Notes: generated by a model not told the origin, from the letters alone. 61,275 nt of DNA from Entrophospora sp. SA101 (GCA_958430865.1 CAUDNR010000435.1:60721-121995), one strand, 5' to 3'; numbered from the stretch's first letter, positions 36,429 through 49,814 are shown. Numbers and translations are program-made.

Positions 36429-37663
36429 CTATAAATAATTTGATAATGAATAAATTGTATTTTTAATTTGAGTATAGTTTTTAGCATTTCCAGATGATAA
36501 TTTACCAATTTCAAATACATCCCAAGTATTTTTAAATTTATTTCTAGTAACAGCACACATTATTACAGCTTTTGAATTGGCAGCAGATTTTAGTTTATAG
36601 CTGCAAAGTTGATCTTCGGGTCTTTCAGTATCATACAATTTAAAGCTTGGATTAGGAAAACATCCAATATCAGGAGAATTCCATGATGATAATATAAAAT
36701 ATAATTTTGTTATAGATGGTGGTAAATCCGACAAGTTTGCTTTTATAGAATGATGACCTATTATATTATTTAAGAAAATACAAGTCAGAAAAATCAATTT
36801 TTTTAAAAAAATAACATTTAATTAATTAAGTTACCTATTTGATTAGTGGAATCCATTCTATCACCTGAATGATACATACTTGGAATATCATTATATAACT
36901 TTGAAAGATAATCATATTTTCTAAAGAATGTGTCATCTTTATAAAGAAGACAAGTTCCATCCAAGTAATCTATTTTGCCATTAGGATATCCCCATTGCAA
37001 ATCAAATGTCAAACTCTTGAGTGATTGATTTTTGGTAATTGAATAAAGTAAAACTATTAACTGTATGTGACAATCTTCAACAATTTTATATTCTGCCAAG
37101 GTGCTCTCACTACTATTATTACTTTTAAAATCCTACTCATATAAATAAAGTAAATATACAAATGGCATAATTAACATTTGATTTAAATGATTGATTATTA
37201 TTATTTATAAAATAATTTTTACCGTTAACTCATTTCCGTTATAAATTAATTTTTGTTTATTAATTTGTATATTTATTTCTGATTTTATTGCTCGTTTAAG
37301 TTGAATAACTGTTTTTATTGTTTCCAAACTAAATCTAATTTTATGCCCATTGATCATAATAACATAGAAGTACCCACTAGCAGCAGTGACTTGATTTTTC
37401 GATGGATCATTAAGTGGATTCAAAGTTGCGACAATTTCGACGTCAATCTTAAAAGGTGCTTTCTTCCATTTCAATATTAAATTTTGAACTTCTTTTTGAC
37501 TGAGAGAAGATTTACACTCTGGGCATTGATTTGTTTTTGAAGTATCTAAATGATTTACTATACATTTCAAACAGAAATTTGGAACATGTTGACATTTACT
37601 ACTAATAATATCATTAGCAAATTCTCTAGATAATTTATTTAGTTGACAATTTTTACATTTCAT
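36429..37663 (-). CDS. RING finger + ubiquitin-like + TerD protein, second copy
   Basis: Exons 37663-37223, 37132-36835 and 36757-36429 encode the same 355-aa protein as 15895-17129, with the same RING cysteines, UBL segment across intron 1 and TerD-like C-terminal half. No difference in the encoded protein is seen, so either the duplication is very recent or the assembly has placed one locus twice. The flanks are also the same, so it would keep its promoter. Confidence 0.76.
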
Positions 37664-38437
37664 TTTTGGGAAAATGAAAATACTAAAAATGTAAATTTTT
37701 TATGTACAACAAAAAAAAGCAAATTAATAAATTTGAAGTGAAATCTTAGTTTTTAAAAAAAAAAAAGAAAAAAAAAAAAATAATAAAAAAGCAAAATTCT
37801 AGATATTTGATTTAAATGAACTAGACTATGCTGATAGTTTTAATTATCATCAATATTTTATATATATCACATACAGTTTCAAAACCGTTGCTAAAAGAAC
37901 AAATAGTTTCAAATGCTCAATACTTATAAAATGAAATTTTCCATCCAAGAATTTTTTTTATTATTACCATTATTACACCAAACCAATTTATTGATTATTT
38001 AATTTATATACTGTCAATGAAGCATCATTGACACAAATATAATCTTTTGATATAACAATTTACGTCATGATGAATTATTTCTTGATTCAATGGAAATAAT
38101 TTATTTGTTGTTTCAACTTGTCCCTAGAGAATTATTTAAACTTTATTTGTGCAAAATCTCTACCAAATTTATCATCAAACGATAAAGCTCTTACTATAAA
38201 GTCGAATTATCAAATTCCGTTACAGTTAGACAAGAGGGAAATCTGAATCAAAACAAATAAAATATATAATCCATTGACAGAAATCTAAGATAGGCTTGGC
38301 TTTATCAATTTTCATTGACCGATAACCTTCGCCACCACCAAAACTAAAATTCCTTATATGCTCTACAACACCTGCAAACAAAATGATCAAGATCAAGATA
38401 GATCACCCATAGTGTTGTTACGCGTGAAAATTAAACC

Positions 38438-38460
38438 TACGTGAATTTGTAATTCACGTA
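38438..38460. promoter_or_regulatory. Second copy of the 23-base perfect palindrome
   Basis: Equal to 17904-17926 (TACGTGAATT arms around TGT). Any regulatory role is inference. Confidence 0.3.
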
Positions 38461-39863
38461 CATGAAAATCGAATTAGCCAATCAAAAAGAATAATAATAA
38501 ATATACATAAATAATTAATGTGATTATACTGGAAGCTAAAAAAATTTCCATATATGGTTGTATACCAACTACTTGTTTCAGTCATTGTAAATGCTCTTGG
38601 GTTAGAAAAAGAGTATGAAGCACATTTATACGAACATCTTCCGGAACAATAAAAATGCATACGATCTAAAGTAAGTATTAACAATTTATTAAAAAAAATT
38701 TATTTTTTCACATAGTAACGAGAATAATGGTGATGACAAAAAATTGCATGCCTCAACAATTACAAACTTAGACCCGTTTGAAAATTTATCAATTATTTCG
38801 TTAAATAAAAAGAATTTGATATGTTCTAATATTATTCTAACGCAAAAACAACATATATAAAAATTATGTAGAAAATTATGCATACAAAATTCCACGCCAT
38901 CATATTTTTCAATTAAAAGTAAAAAAATCTGATTGTTTTCGAAAAAGAGTATATAAACCTTCGATCAGACAGCCATTACCCTACCTATGCTCAAGAGTGC
39001 TCATGTCTTTGGTCCTTTTGAGATTGTTTACAACAGTATGAAAGGGAACATTCACTTCCCGATGTATTTTCCCTTGTTGAATGAGCATTGCCAGGCGAGT
39101 AATGTAAATGGACATCAATCTTTGCGCAACATGAGTTTGTAATATTCTGGAAATAGAAAGCAGAAGTAGATGAAGAGTTTGCTATAAATGTCATCAATGG
39201 GACATAATAAAGTTGGCAAAGATACTAAATCGTCTTCTTTTTAACGCTGGTTAGTTGGTTAGCTAAATTCCTGACTATTGGTTAATTATTGGCAGATTGA
39301 AATAAACAAAAAGAAATGCAACCAAAACCTTTGATGAAACACAATGTAAACTGACCTCAAGGATTTACAGCAGAAAAAAACAAACTGCCAAACGAAATAT
39401 TCTGAAACTAGAAAAAACCATTGGAGAAACTTATCACCAAAAAAATTTATCTCAAGCTCAAAAAGTCAATCATCAACCACAAAAGAACTGGTAAAGTGTC
39501 AGCGATGCTTACAAACTCAATATTCATCCTTGGATCCAGAAAGCGAAAAGGTAATCTAGAAATTAATCTTAAAAAAAACCCCCAAAATGAAAACACCAAC
39601 TCTGCAAGGAAAAGTAAATAAACTACATACAAATCGAATCAAAAGAAAGAACAAATAGAACTAATGATATTTGGAAGCTAACCAAATCGGAATCCATTTA
39701 TAAATAAATATATATTTGGACTTATGGTTTCTAAATTTGGTTGGAACGCCCATCGAATTTCACACAATGGTCACACTACAGCGGAGTTGAAGTCCACTTT
39801 GCATCAATATTTAAATAATTGCATTCAATTCCTTCTGTCAATTCTAAAATAATAATAATCATT

Positions 39864-40475
39864 ATGGAAATAGACAACGATCCAGCTCAAGAAACAAACA
39901 AAATCATCATAAGAGAATCATTGACCGTCAAAAATGGCCATGCTATGATTGGGAATAGCTTTGGTAACAACACTTATTTCGCTACTAATTATAATAATGA
40001 GAAATTAACAAAGAACACCACTAACAATACCAAGAACACCACCAAGACTAATAAATATGACACTACTAATACTAAGAAAGATGACCACACTATCAAATTA
40101 ACTGAACAGTTATCCAAAATGAGACTGGAGAATAAAAAACTAGTTCAGGAAAGGGAGTTTGAAAAACTTTTTGATCAAGCCAAAAGCAAAATAGAAAAAT
40201 ATGAACAAGAGAATCAAGATTACGAATTCGAAAGTCATTTGGCATATTTAAATGAAGTATTGGATAATCAGGAGGATCTAACAGTTTACCACAACACACC
40301 ATCTATTAATGCCAGACAGATGAGGGTCAGAACAGCTCAGAGACAATTAGAATTGAACAAAAATAACTTACTTCATATTCTAACTAAAGAAGAGTTAGAA
40401 AATCTTTGCGAACATAAAAAAGAAATAACTAAATTAAAATTGCAATTGGGACAGACGGATGCTCAAACTCAATGA
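39864..40475 (+). CDS. Hypothetical coiled-coil protein, second copy
   Basis: The same 203-aa single-exon frame as 19330-19941: Asn/Thr/Lys-rich disordered middle and charged coiled-coil C-terminal half. No protein difference from copy 1. Function unknown. Confidence 0.55.
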   Translation: MEIDNDPAQETNKIIIRESLTVKNGHAMIGNSFGNNTYFATNYNNEKLTKNTTNNTKNTTKTNKYDTTNTKKDDHTIKLTEQLSKMRLENKKLVQEREFEKLFDQAKSKIEKYEQENQDYEFESHLAYLNEVLDNQEDLTVYHNTPSINARQMRVRTAQRQLELNKNNLLHILTKEELENLCEHKKEITKLKLQLGQTDAQTQ

Positions 40476-42485
40476 GCTTACCTTTATCAATTAGAAATTA
40501 AAATATGAATTACATTAATTTATTTATTGTCAATTAAAAAAATATTTTTTCATCTAAAGTCTTTATATAATTTAGAATTTAAAAATTTTACAATCTTCAA
40601 TTATTATTCTATTTATATTTATGTATTTTTATTTTAAAATCAATGATGACAGCCAAATTATTTAAACCACAATTAAAATTTTATAGTAACTTTCTTTACT
40701 ATCAACATTTCTACGTACGTTGCAAAGCCAAAAGCCATTTTCCATCCCAAATTTTGCTTGCAATTCACTTGCTGAATAATCCTATAATCATATCAATCGA
40801 CCAATTAAATAATAATAAACATTATTGTTCATATGTTAAAGAAAGAATACACTTTGAATAAACCACTAACCATAATCCTCGTGCGTTTATATTCTCAAAA
40901 TATTACCAACTTCAGCTCTCAATTTACCACCAAGTTTTAACCCAATTTTTGATTGGATCGTAGAATAATCTTTTAAAAAGAAAAAAATACATATAAATAA
41001 AGTGATATTTAAATTTTATTTATTTGCAATGCTATTAATATTAAATAATTACCTACATATTTAGCTTATTTGATACCGATCATAATTTTCTGATATGCAA
41101 TTCTTGCAAAAGATGTGTACCACAATTTGTTGATAACGTTTTCTCTAATATTTCTGCTGCAACATAAAATCGCATATTATCGCAACCTTTTGATTCGTTA
41201 ATATTTGAGCATTGATCTTGACTAAATTTTGTTTATCATTATTATCAGTATTATCAATGCCATCATTTTAATATTATCATTATTGTCATTATTTTGTCAT
41301 TGTTTTTATTATCATTGATTTCATCCAAATTCTCAATTGGATTGTTGATATTATTCTTGAATATCATTATTAATAAAACATTTGGACATCTTTCAATTGT
41401 TCTTCGATTAACAATACTCGTAACATCCAGATAAGCTTCATGGATATACATCTTGTGTGTGTGCGCCATGACTTAGATTTTGATGATATTTAGGTTCTGG
41501 ATCACTATTTGTATATATTGATATTGCGACGTGAGTTATTTTTACCAGGACGTATTTTAAGTGCGTTTGAATATTGAATATCTTTTTATGCCTGCTTTAC
41601 ATGCTGTATAATTAACTGATAATGATAATGATGTTGTATATTAGTTAATAAATGAATTTTGAGTTATATATATATTAAACCTGAAATTAAAGCAGTACTA
41701 GAAAAGTTTGAAGGAGTACCTATAGCCTTACTTGTTCTTTTCATATATATCTTCGAAATATATATATATATGTATATATTATACTAATGAGATCATTATT
41801 AAGAAAGTCAAGAAAGTCATTAAATTATAAATTTTTTAAAAAAAGCATTTTTACTTACCAATCTGACAATAAAAGCGATCCATATCGATATGAGTTATTA
41901 TTATTATACGTTTTTGAGAATTGGAGGACGATTTGTTTTAAATAATTTTCTTTTTAGATGCAATTTTGAAATTTTGGGTTTCTATCAATCCATCTAGGTG
42001 ATACTATTTTTCATTCATATAATTTTTAACCCATGGGAAGATAAATTCAATATTTTGATTTGAAAATCAGACATGCTTGTAATAAATTATCACACTATAT
42101 GACTTACATTTTGGCCAATATTAACAATATATGATTGCTATAATTGATAAAAAATAGTTGGCATCACTTATAACAAAGTCAATATTATTCTTTTGGTCGG
42201 GATAAAAAAATGTGAATTAATAATAATTAATATTAAACATGTGCAATCACTGATTTGTGTAACATATTATTGACATTGTCTGCAAAGAACCCCGTCTAAT
42301 GTCATAAAAAAAAAAAGGCTTTTCTCAGGCTGTTCGGCACTTGCATAGATAGATAGATAGGCTTTGAAAGATGGTTTCATTTACCAAAAAAATCATTTGT
42401 TAAAGAATCAAGTTTAATTTCATTCAGCATTTTATTAATTAAAAAAAAGGATTAAAAATTACAAAAATAATTTAAATGTTCAACT

Positions 42486-43678
42486 TTAATCTTTGTTATC
42501 ATTAGTAGTTAAAAGATGATAATCCTTATTTTTGACCACAACATTGTCGTCTTCATCATCGTCGTCATCTTCAATAACGAAATCAACATTTCGAGTCTTA
42601 AGAAGTCGTTGACCACTTTCTAAATCTTTTTCATTCATAGCGATTTCTTCTTGTGCTTGGTTTTTATCGACTTGTTTTGATTCGTAATCTTTTATCCAAG
42701 TGTATAAGCAACTTCCAAATAGAATTATACCAATACTACCGATACGTCCAATAGTAAGAATATCACTGAATATTGTTACTCCAAGAACAGTTTGTATTAC
42801 ACCACGAAAAGCTGATGATATCATATGCGATATTGGTGATGTTACTTTAATTTGTAAAAATCCTGCAATGTTGATTAAAAATCCAAAAAATCCCTAAACA
42901 CATAACATAAAAATTATTATACATACAACTATTAGTAAAAAAAAATTTATATCTTCCCAATGTCAATCTTCTTTTAAGAAATTACCGTTACTACGATTCC
43001 AATTAAGAAGGTGTGAAAAGATTCAGAAGAATCAGAGAACATTTGATAGATTTGAAATTCTTCACCAGTAAACAAAATCAAAGGAATGAAACAAACGGAA
43101 CTTAATAAATTATTATAATAAACCAAGTCCATTGTGTTATCCTTTACGACGGCCAAACTTTTCTTTATCACAATCGCGTGTAATGCTGTTGTGATCGATG
43201 AGAATACGCCGTAGAAGACGCCAAGAAGTGAAACCGAAATTTGTTTTTCCGATGATACTCCAACAAAGAACCCAATACATACAATAAAACATGATAAAAG
43301 TATCATGTATGATGATTTCTTCTTTAGGACAATGAATGTAAATAAAACTGTGAAAGGAAGAACTAAGGCACGTGCAACCTATGCATAAAAATCAAATCAA
43401 CCAATTTAATTTATTGAATTAATTGTTGGAAGAAAATAAAAGATATTGATTATATTTACTTGATAAAAGCTTGCATCAACATATTGTAGACAAACAGTGT
43501 TAAAACTTAATCCCAATACGTTAATTCCAATTAGTGGTAGTACTCCAATACATATATCTTTTTGAATTTTTGGTAATTGTACTACGCCAAAAAGACTCGA
43601 GATATGTAAAAGTATTACTGCCATAACAAGTTGTGAGAAAAGTAAGGTAAAGGGAAGTGCTGCATTATTTAAAACCCA
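42486..43678 (-). CDS. GDP-fucose transporter-like carrier, second copy, 5'-incomplete at gap
   Basis: Exons 43678-43460, 43378-42986 and 42893-42486 equal exons 2-4 of the gene at 21952-23354. Exon 1, which encodes the first 32 residues including the start and most of the first membrane helix, would lie at 43888-43793, but the contig stops at the N run and the sequence after it is unrelated. As assembled, this copy has no start. The remaining reading frame is intact, so the missing exon most likely reflects the gap and not decay. Confidence 0.72.
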
Positions 43679-43712
43679 CTAATACACAATTATATTGATG
43701 ACCATAGTGATG

Positions 43713-43722
43713 NNNNNNNNNN
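43713..43722. other. Assembly gap of ten N
   Basis: The only ambiguous bases in the window. The left flank is the end of the duplicated segment; the right flank is sequence not found downstream of copy 1, so the join is between different contigs. Confidence 0.99.
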
Positions 43723-44572
43723 TCGAATAAATATCATATCAAGAAGAATTTTATTATCATTAAACCATTCTTAGACCTCAATCCATTAGTATTCATTAAG
43801 TGGAGGCACACTAATTGAGATTCACTGTATAATATAAATTTAAATTATCAAATTAAAAATATAAATTTAATATGACATTAAAAAAATTTTAGGAATCCGG
43901 TTTGATTCAAATCAATTTGAATTGAGTCATGAATCAAATCAAATCAAATCAAATCACTCTCAAATTCAATTCGATTTGATTTGTTTGGAGCCTTAATACC
44001 AATGTTCACTTTGTCTGGTTTTGTTGTGCCCCATTTAGTATATTAATTGTCATGGATCAATTATAAAAATATTACTTGTCATCGGACATGACATAAACCA
44101 TCCCCATCCCTATTTTTGGGTTAATATTTTATATATGACATAAGTGTATTCATTTATGAACTATGTGAACCTCCATATTGAAGGGGCTTACTTCTTTGTT
44201 GAAAATGAGTCATAATGAAATAATATCACATAAAATAATAGTTTTTTTTGTTTTAATATGTTTGAAATTTGTGATGTAGTCACCATTTTGAAAAATAAGA
44301 AATTTACTATGTTATCTTAGCCCTGCCGATCTTATATGTATCTATATAGAAAATTCCCTGGTTGATAAATGGTTTGCAAATTAAGGGATTTTTTGCTGAT
44401 TTAATAGTGTGTAGCCCCCTTAATGGTATTTGTGGTATCCATGAATACAAATCCTATATGTGACAATCTTAAGATCACTCTTACTTGAGCTTGAGAATCA
44501 AGATTTATCTGATATCATGTTTCATCAGCTGGTATCACATTACCCTCCACTTGATACAATCACTTCAGAATG
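43723..44572. other. Intergenic after the gap
   Basis: No gene is recognised. An AATCA repeat with its complement forms a foldback at about 43908-43985 (AATCAAATCAAATCAAATCA facing TTCGATTTGATTTG). Bases 43995-44040 (AATGTTCACTTTGTCTGGTT, then TTGTTGTGCCCC) belong to the dispersed repeat also seen at 11761, 14741 and 57071. Confidence 0.4.
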
Positions 44573-44580
44573 AGCCATAT

Positions 44581-44713
44581 TAAAGACTAGTGCCGTAAAT
44601 TATGATGATGGTAGTAATTGTATTTACGGCATATAAAAAGTGGTTGCAATTACTTTTGCAACCACTTTTGCAACCATACTTTTTCCTTTTTTGGATTACG
44701 GCACTAGTCTTTA
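44581..44713. mobile_element. 133-bp MITE with 8-bp target duplication
   Basis: Perfect 18-base inverted ends TAAAGACTAGTGCCGTAA are flanked by the direct repeat AGCCATAT at 44573-44580 and 44714-44721. The core contains repeated TTGCAACCACTTT motifs. An 8-bp duplication fits the hAT superfamily, but the end sequence is not the CAGTG type of the element at 14314. Confidence 0.78.
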
Positions 44714-44721
44714 AGCCATAT

Positions 44722-46204
44722 GGTATTTACAACACCCTGTACAACTTTTGGGAAAATATCAAATGAAAAGAAGATATCTCTGCTTCTTTTTGATGAATTT
44801 GGGAAGTTCTTCATGACAAGACAAATCATTAGTCTAAAAAAATACCTGTTGATGGCCACTACTGGTGTTGTATTGGTGGAAAGACCATACACTTATTCTT
44901 GAAAGATACAAGACTGAGCTACAGAAATCAATGCCATTATAATAAATGAAATATCTATGGTGGATAATGATCTGCCCACCTTCATCATCAATACCTTCTC
45001 CTGGGTTCACAATAATAACTCAACACATATAACACCCTTGATCTGTTTCTTTTTGGTATTGATATGTTGACATTAATGTAGCTCACATTAACCAATACTT
45101 TTTTTTCTAGAACTTGCTTTCAATATCAGAATCATTATGTTAAAAAAAAAATCATTTAGATCAATTTATAAGAATCTAATTTTTATTTTTTAATTAAATA
45201 TTTTTTACCATTATGTATTTGTAATTGAATTTTTATCATTGTAGAAAAATTCTATTTCCTGAGTATCCTGTTCAATTTTTTGTTGTATCAACAAAAATAA
45301 TTAGTAGTGATCAGTGGGGTGCATATTACTACTTTATACAAAACCAATATCATATTTTTTTCTATTAAGTGCTTGTTGCCAAAGGACTTTGTTAGTAGGA
45401 TACTGACATTTAATTTGAATATTGTAATAATATCTCACAAATAAAATTCAAAGTTCACCTCGTTTCTGCTAGTTTCTATTTGTAAATTTGTAATGCAAAT
45501 TCTTGTTTGAATTATTTATAATACACACAACTTGAACTTAATTCAAATTATTTGTTTTATTCGAATAGAAGCCCTAGTTCTGGCCAAGTGCAAGATTTTC
45601 TTTCCAGCTGCACTTGTACTATTATTGCAGGCGAGTTCTGGTCAAGTGTCTCAGTTTTCTTTTCAGCTTCATATGCTCTAAAAAAATAGAAATATACTAT
45701 TTGAGGCATCACTATGTAAAATCAAAAGAGTTATAACTAATAGTTAAAGATTGGCTGAACCATTAATCACCAGAAAGGATTATGAATCAACTACACCAGC
45801 TTTATTAATTAATTACAGGTTTTATTATCAAATTATCAAATGCATATTGTTAAAAAATTGAAGGAAATTTTTAAGTGTATTTATACTTCTTGAAGTATTA
45901 CAAGCAACATGACTTTTTACATGATTTTGTCCAACAAAATATAATAAATAGAATGATTAATAATGAATGACTAATATTAATTACTAATGTTAAATGCCAA
46001 AATGCATCATTGATGTTGTCATGATATAAAATACAACAATTGGGATCCAAGCTGAGCCTCAATTTACTATTACTATCTTGTATGGCATTTATTTGGGTCA
46101 TATATATTATAATTTTGCATATTCTCTCAAGTAAGCTGTGCTAAAGTCAGCTTTCTCTTTTGAAATTCTCTCCGACATTAGGAAGTTTTTTCCTACATAG
46201 GATT
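44722..46204. other. Coding-like remnant and intergenic DNA
   Basis: A + frame (about 44720-44902) with SLLLFDEFGKFF looks like decayed coding sequence interrupted by the MITE, but no family was recognised. Near 45577-45680 an imperfect tandem duplication repeats GTTCTGGYCAAGTG about 65 bases apart. A minus ATG-less frame at 45898-46101 is not supported as a gene. Confidence 0.3.
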
Positions 46205-46206
46205 TA

Positions 46207-46330
46207 CAGTCAAACCTTGTCACAACAGAACTCACCACAGTGGGATTTCTTGTTACAATGGCATAACAGATTTTATTAATAAACTTGTTCCAGATTTTTT
46301 GATGGGACCTTCCTATATAGCTACTAGTCT
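46207..46330. mobile_element. Solo end of a second pogo/Tigger-type element
   Basis: TA followed by CAGTCAAACCTTGTCACAAC is like the start of Tigger-type elements. The interior then repeats CACAACAG/CACAGTGG-type motifs. No matching right end was found downstream, so only a fragment is called. Confidence 0.4.
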
Positions 46331-46893
46331 CATCACAGCAGATCCATGTGACATATAAAATGAAATTTATAAATAAATGTACAATTCATGTATTAATAAA
46401 AATTCCCAAGTTTCTATATAGTAAGATTTCGATAGTCTGGAACCACTGCAGAAATAGCAAGATATTTTATATATAAAATCAAAACAAATGTTATTGGTTA
46501 AATCATGTAAGTATTCATTGAAAAAATAAAAAAAAGGTTTTTGTTTCTTTTATATGAAGAAAACTTGTGAAAGCTTTATTAAATTTTCATACAACTTTCA
46601 AAACTATGTATAATGTGTATTTTTAACTGCTTTACAAGCCTACCAAAAAAATATTCAATAGTAATCATAAAGTTACCAGAAAAATGAGTGCCCAGGTTTA
46701 ACATTCAAAATCTACCACGCCTCTAAAGTTATTGATTTGAAATTCTGCAATTTTAATCATTGTCACGTGTGACATTTTATTTAAAAAAAATTTATTATTA
46801 TTAAAAAATGAATAAATATTATTTTGATTAATTCACTCTGATGATTTATTAAAAGATAATAGAAATTCTTATATAAATTATATATGTCATTGT

Positions 46894-46936
46894 TCTCTCT
46901 CTTTCCCTTTCCCTTTCCCTTTCCCTTTCCCTTTCC
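46894..46936. repeat. (CCCTTT)n microsatellite
   Basis: About seven units of TTTCCC follow a CTCTCT run and are followed by a C-rich stretch. On the minus strand it reads as a spurious Gly-Lys repeat. Bases 46940-47190 contain a + open frame (with IEFLDEFPIKGFGGSGLIL) that is coding-like but unrecognised. Confidence 0.85.
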
Positions 46937-47381
46937 CCCCTCCCCCCTTCTTCTTTGGAAAACAAGATTGGGCTCCTCTGGTATAATCTACTTTTTTTTT
47001 GTTTCTTAAATCATCAGAACTTGGATTTTTGTATATTATGTGATACAGGTGATTGCTTCTCAATTGAATTTCTTGATGAGTTTCCAATTAAAGGTTTTGG
47101 AGGAAGTGGTCTGATTCTATTCCAGTTAAGGGAAAATAACAGATATAATCATTTAGATAATCACTATCCCATTGATGGTTCATAACTTTTTTTGCATTAT
47201 TTTTAACCAGTATACTTCACATTTTGGTTTTTGAATTAACAAATATTCTAACAATATCTTTCTGCTATATTTTCTGCAGTCTTTCTTTTATCATCATCTT
47301 TGATATAAGGATATACTGCCATCAATTGATTGAGTTCTAGTGCTGCGGATGATATGAATGTACATTTTTATTTTCATTTTC

Positions 47382-48200
47382 CTAAATCTCTGAAAATCCA
47401 AATTCACACAATATACCATAAACTTGTTGATATATTTTTGTTGAAATAGCATCAACCATATTATTATCTTGCTTAAAACGACTATTGTAAAATTTATCAA
47501 GTAAATCTATTAATTTATTTGTATAATATATAGTATATTTTACTTGATCATTAGGATCATTATCATCTTTAATTTCAAGATAATCATTTACAAATTTAAA
47601 ACCATTTTCCAAAACATAACATTGTAAACTGCAATTTTATCTGTTAGATTTTGAGTATCTAAATTATATTTTCCATGTAATACTTGAATTTTATCATTAT
47701 CAATTTTTATATCACCTTTTAAAGTAGTAACACACTCCTTAACTTTACACTGTAAAGAATTTATATCAGTTGAAAGTTGAACTGTGTCCTCACTTGAACA
47801 ATTATTTGACAGACCATCACCTAAAATAGGCTGATTAAATAAATTTATATTTCTAGTCTTCTGTTTAATCTCTCTATAGCTTCAATCAAAACTCTGTTGG
47901 AATTGTCTGCTTCTGCCTTCAAACCTGCAATTATATTATTGTAAAATGCCTCAACTTCCTGTTTTTATTTAGCCATATTACTGTTATATTGTATTTCCAT
48001 ATTTTTAATTTTTTCATTGTACTTTGACTCAATTTCATGTTGGTATCTGACCAACACATTTTTATATGTAAAGTTTTCTCCTCAAAGTTCCAAATTTCTC
48101 TTTATATTGGGCTATTTCTTCATCTAAGCTAGAAATTTAATTTTTGATTTTCCAGATTCAACTTGTTATCAATCCTTTGAAGTCACTACGACAAGGAGGA
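47382..48200 (-). pseudogene. Decayed coiled-coil gene of a lineage-repetitive family
   Basis: Minus-strand pieces read NVLVRYQHEIESKYNEKIK, QEVEAFYNNIIAGLKAEADN, DINSLQCKVKECVTTLKGDI, and finally a 76-residue frame with NDQVKYTIYYTNKLIDLLDK and KIYQQVYGILCEFGFSEI before the stop. The long helical region followed by a block ending QQVYxxL...GF is the style of a family that I recall as repeated in the Rhizophagus genome; that link is from memory and not checked. Several stops and at least one frameshift (near 47605) separate the pieces. Function unknown. Confidence 0.5.
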
Positions 48201-49814
48201 TTTTGTTCTAGACAAGTTATTTAGTTTTAAATATAGCTTTTTCAATTAACGTGACTTTTTTGAGATCATTCCTAATCCTTACATATCAACTTTTTAAATA
48301 AAAAATTAAAAAAATACGAGTTATATAATTTACGAATAAAATTTTCCATGAACAATATTAATATATTAAATAATAGTAATAATAATAATAATAAAACATT
48401 ATCACATAAATATAATCCGTAAATTTAGTTTAACGGATGAACACATCAATAAAATACGTAAACAAAAAGCGGCATATGCGCTGATTTTGTTTGAACCCAA
48501 AATTCGGTATGTTATGATGAATACTTCATACTAGCAAAAACCCATTGGTTTGACGGGCTATTGAATAGTAAAATAGTTTTTTTTGGCGGAGCAATAAATT
48601 TTTTTTAGGGTTAATTATCATTCTACGATCAGTTCACACATTAAAAATCCTCGTGTTTAATGTCGAAAAAAGGGTCCAAAAAAACAAATCGGCTGATATG
48701 GAAGAATTTGTTAGAAAAACTAAAAAGTATTATTTAAAAATGAAACAAAGCTAGAAACGTTTTTTATAATTTAAAATTTTAAAAGTTTAAAGCAAAGTAA
48801 AGAAAGGACGAAGAGAAACGATTTTTAAAAGTCCGATGATTTCCAATTTGTTGTCTACAGGCTGAGCTTAAAACGACTCAACAAACAATGTGAGTACGTG
48901 TGTTCTGACGGGGTTTGAACACATATATATTTATCAAACAACACAAATTCCTTCAACATTTCACCTTATTCTAAATAACTCTACCTAAATTTAATAAACA
49001 ACTCTGATAATAATATAATGGTTCTGATTTCATGCTCTCTAGGTAATATCCAGATCAGTCAACAATGTCTTTGATATAGTTATAATTGAGACTGAATAAA
49101 CTTCATAGACTTTAATATTTTCAAGAGGAATAGCCTCATATAAAGTTAATTTGGATTTAATTGTCCCTTTGGTCATCAGTGGGGTATAGAACTCTGAGAT
49201 TTCGATTATTGCTTTGGTATAAAACCAAGTTTAGTTTTTGTAAAAGTGTTAAGCCGTTTAGCAAAGTATAAAGTTATTAGTTAATCAAATATAAAGTGCT
49301 GACAGTTATTAACTAAAGTCGTTATCACATATTGTTATTGTAGTGGGTTAAAGCATTGTTGTAAACGTACGGCTGTTAAATAAGCAGTTTAAGGAGTCTT
49401 ATAAAGAGACCAAACTAATAGAGCCTTTAATTGGCCAAAGAAAAGTAAATGTAGATAGAAAGAAACTTATAAAAAAGCTTTTGAACCTTGTAAGATAACC
49501 ATCTTTGCTTTATTTATTTACAGTTATCTGGCACTATTAACAGATTCGCAGATAAGAAAGGAGCAGCAAAAGTGAATTCGTAAACTAATTAATTGACAAG
49601 TACCAAACTATTGTATTGCTTGCAATTGACTAACAAGAGTAGCCCAAAAGTTAAGCCATACATGTTAAATAATCAGAATCAACCAAAAAGCCACCATTTA
49701 ACAAGAATTAAAAAACTGTAAAAGTTTATTATAAGAAATATTATAAGAAATTAAATAAAGATAAAATAAAAGATAAATAATTATAACAATAAATTTATAG
49801 TGGGATTAAATTAA
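48201..49814. other. Intergenic, no supported gene
   Basis: AT-rich; an (AAT)n microsatellite lies at about 48374-48395. No inverted repeats with target duplications and no coding frames of note were seen. Confidence 0.4.

Larger units (their letters stand above)
30927..43712. repeat. 12.8-kb duplicated segment, copy 2 (of 10393-23178)
   Basis: Same order and same sequence as copy 1 at offset 20534. It ends one base before the N run and in the first intron of the transporter gene, 34 bases 5' of exon 2. Non-coding intervals in this copy hold the same features as copy 1 and nothing extra. Confidence 0.92.

Noticed and set aside
42486..43678. Reading the second transporter copy as a decayed pseudogene
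   Set aside because: All remaining exons are intact and identical; only the gap removes exon 1.
46887..47087. Gly-Lys-rich minus-strand protein
   Set aside because: Produced by the (CCCTTT)n microsatellite; no other coding support.
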